Below, in pieces: positions 62,476 to 64,000 of a stretch of 64,000 nucleotides of DNA (position 1 is its first letter; the number at the start of each line of letters is the position of its first letter). The notes beneath the pieces were generated by a model. It saw nothing but the letters and a program-made list of their open reading frames with translations, was not told the origin of the DNA and searched no databases. The position numbers and the translations under genes are program-made. The stretch comes from Zobellia galactanivorans (GTDB lineage: Bacteria; Bacteroidota; Bacteroidia; Flavobacteriales; Flavobacteriaceae): contig NC_015844.1 of NCBI RefSeq assembly GCF_000973105.1, forward strand, positions 868,001 through 932,000, in the 5' to 3' direction.

Positions 62476-62630
62476 ATCTATTTTAGTAATCCTATGTATT
62501 AGGATATTTTTTTTACAAAAAGCTGCACCCAGTTTTTCATTGGTCAACACAACACAACAACTTCGACCTTCAACAAGTCGATAAGACCATTGTTTAACGA
62601 TTCGTCGAAAGACGTATTTAATTAAAATTT

Positions 62631-64000
62631 ATGATTCCAAAAGTATTTAAAGAGGTCATCGACCTCGGGGACGGTAGGGAAATTTCTATCGAAACCGGAA
62701 AATTGGCAAAACAGGCCCATGGTTCTGTTGTTGTGCAATCAGGAAAATGTATGCTGTTGTGTACCGTTGTTTCCAATTACAAACAAAGTGATGTTGACTT
62801 TCTTCCACTTACGGTAGACTACCGCGAAAAATTTGCAGCAGCGGGCCGTTACCCAGGGGGGTTCTTCAAAAGAGAAGCCAGACCAAGTGATGGGGAAGTA
62901 TTGACCATGCGTTTGGTGGACCGTGTACTACGCCCACTTTTCCCAAAAGATTACCACTCTGAAACCCAGGTGATGATCCAACTCATGTCGCATGACGAAA
63001 ATGTAATGCCAGATGCAATGGCCGGTTTGGCTGCATCTGCCGCCATTCAATTATCCGATTTCCCATTTGAATGTGCTATTTCAGAAGCACGTGTCGGTCG
63101 TGTTAACGGTGAGTTCATCATCAACCCTACCAGAGCGCAATTAGAAGAGTCCGACATCGATATGATGATCGGTGCCTCTGCCGATTCCGTTATGATGGTA
63201 GAAGGTGAGATGGATGAAATTTCCGAAGAGGAAATGACAGAAGCCATCAAATTCGCACACGAAGCGATCAAAGAACAATGTGCCGCCCAATTAAGACTTG
63301 CCGAAGCTTTCGGAAGGAAAGAAGTTCGCGAGTACGAACCGGAAAGAGAAGACGAAGAATTGGCCAAAAAAGTTCACGACCTTGCTTATGACAAAGTATA
63401 CGCCGTGGCAAAAGCCGGTTCAGCAAAACACGAGAGAACTGCCGCATTCGATGCCATCAAAGAAGAAGTAATAGCTACTTTCTCTGAAGAAGAGCAAGAA
63501 GAATACGGTTCCTTGATCTCTAAATATTTCTACAAGGCCGAGAAAGCCGCTGTTCGCGACCTTACCTTGAACGAGGGCTTACGTTTAGACGGACGTAAGA
63601 CCGATGAAATCAGACCTATCTGGTGTGAAGTCGATTACTTGCCTTCAACACACGGTTCCGCTATTTTCACCCGAGGTGAAACCCAAGCCCTTGCAACCGT
63701 AACCTTAGGTACTTCTAGGGATTCCAACCAAATAGACATGCCATCGCACGAAGGCGAAGAGCGTTTCTATCTACATTATAACTTCCCTCCTTTCTCAACA
63801 GGTGAAGCAAGACCTATCCGTGGTACCTCCCGTAGGGAAGTAGGACATGGTAACTTGGCACAACGTGCCTTGAAAGGAATGGTTCCTGATGACTGCCCTT
63901 ATACCGTACGTGTTGTTTCTGAAGTATTGGAATCTAACGGTTCTTCTTCTATGGCAACGGTATGTTCGGGTACTATGGCATTGATGGACGCCGGTGTTCA
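62631..64000 (+). CDS. pnp: polyribonucleotide nucleotidyltransferase, 5' part
   Basis: ATG at 62631 opens a frame that runs to the window edge with no stop (456 complete codons). It begins [19 protein letters not shown] and shows the first RNase PH domain ([38 protein letters not shown]), the linking helical domain, and the start of the second RNase PH domain ([20 protein letters not shown]). The KH and S1 domains lie beyond the window. PNPase degrades RNA by phosphorolysis. The gap of 196 bp to rpsO carries no clear TAnnTTTG element. Confidence 0.97.
   Translation, partial: MIPKVFKEVIDLGDGREISIETGKLAKQAHGSVVVQSGKCMLLCTVVSNYKQSDVDFLPLTVDYREKFAAAGRYPGGFFKREARPSDGEVLTMRLVDRVLRPLFPKDYHSETQVMIQLMSHDENVMPDAMAGLAASAAIQLSDFPFECAISEARVGRVNGEFIINPTRAQLEESDIDMMIGASADSVMMVEGEMDEISEEEMTEAIKFAHEAIKEQCAAQLRLAEAFGRKEVREYEPEREDEELAKKVHDLAYDKVYAVAKAGSAKHERTAAFDAIKEEVIATFSEEEQEEYGSLISKYFYKAEKAAVRDLTLNEGLRLDGRKTDEIRPIWCEVDYLPSTHGSAIFTRGETQALATVTLGTSRDSNQIDMPSHEGEERFYLHYNFPPFSTGEARPIRGTSRREVGHGNLAQRALKGMVPDDCPYTVRVVSEVLESNGSSSMATVCSGTMALMDAGV

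Noticed and set aside
62485-62630. Regulatory RNA in the rpsO-pnp gap
   Set aside because: A short CGAC/GTCG-type repeat near 62560-62583 is too small to support a named element.

Overview
The window reads as ordinary chromosome from a marine-type member of the Flavobacteriaceae (Bacteroidota). The evidence is the recurrent TAnnTTTG promoter -7 elements without obvious Shine-Dalgarno sequences, a complete Na+-translocating NADH:quinone reductase operon, type IX secretion system (T9SS) parts (a DUF5103 plug protein, a PorT-like protein and a type B sorting-domain cargo protein), lipoprotein TamL, and many families typical of this group (DUF6702, DUF3667). A Zobellia- or Maribacter-like genus is a guess. 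I see no rRNA, tRNA, insertion sequence, phage, CRISPR array or replication origin.

Layout, left to right. At 1-5.2 kb are a hybrid sensor kinase, lpxK, a Nif3-like protein and a coiled-coil protein of the zinc-ribbon family that has lost its cysteines. At 5.2-14.3 kb are two kynurenine-pathway genes (kmo, kynU) interleaved with an orphan clpP, an MFS transporter, an astacin-type lipoprotein protease, a GNAT, an O-methyltransferase, a PAP2 phosphatase and a TatA-type protein. At 14.4-20.6 kb a minus-strand run carries four tandem paralogous secreted proteins with a CarboxypepD_reg-like domain, then a DUF6702 protein and an M1 metallopeptidase. At 20.9-25.7 kb a 1180-residue tail-fibre/adhesin-like secreted protein is followed by a T9SS type B cargo protein. 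At 26-32 kb are a Tat-signal LAS peptidase, an M48 protease, a small membrane protein, an ankyrin protein, gpmI, map and a methyltransferase. At 32-39.6 kb are apbE, a conserved nqr-associated gene and nqrABCDEF. At 39.7-48.7 kb are the T9SS plug, a DUF3667 protein, apaG, pruA, a DinB-like protein, a small basic ORF, rsmG, a fatty-acid desaturase and an aminotransferase. At 48.8-54.1 kb are a metzincin-like protein with no signal peptide and the trkH/trkA potassium uptake pair. At 54.3-64 kb are ubiE/menG, a PorT-like gene, a TrmH-family gene, tamL, fbaA, accD, a lipoprotein, rpsO and the 5' part of pnp, which runs off the window.

Functionally most of the window is housekeeping: lipid A, sodium-based respiration, glycolysis/gluconeogenesis, fatty acid synthesis and desaturation, menaquinone, K+ uptake and envelope biogenesis. 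The part least explained by known biology is the four-paralog array with its DUF6702 and M1 partners, next to the divergent tail-fibre-like gene and its T9SS cargo partner. The second is the signal-less metzincin. Two unrelated proteins (AccD and the coiled-coil protein) have both lost all four zinc-ribbon cysteines.
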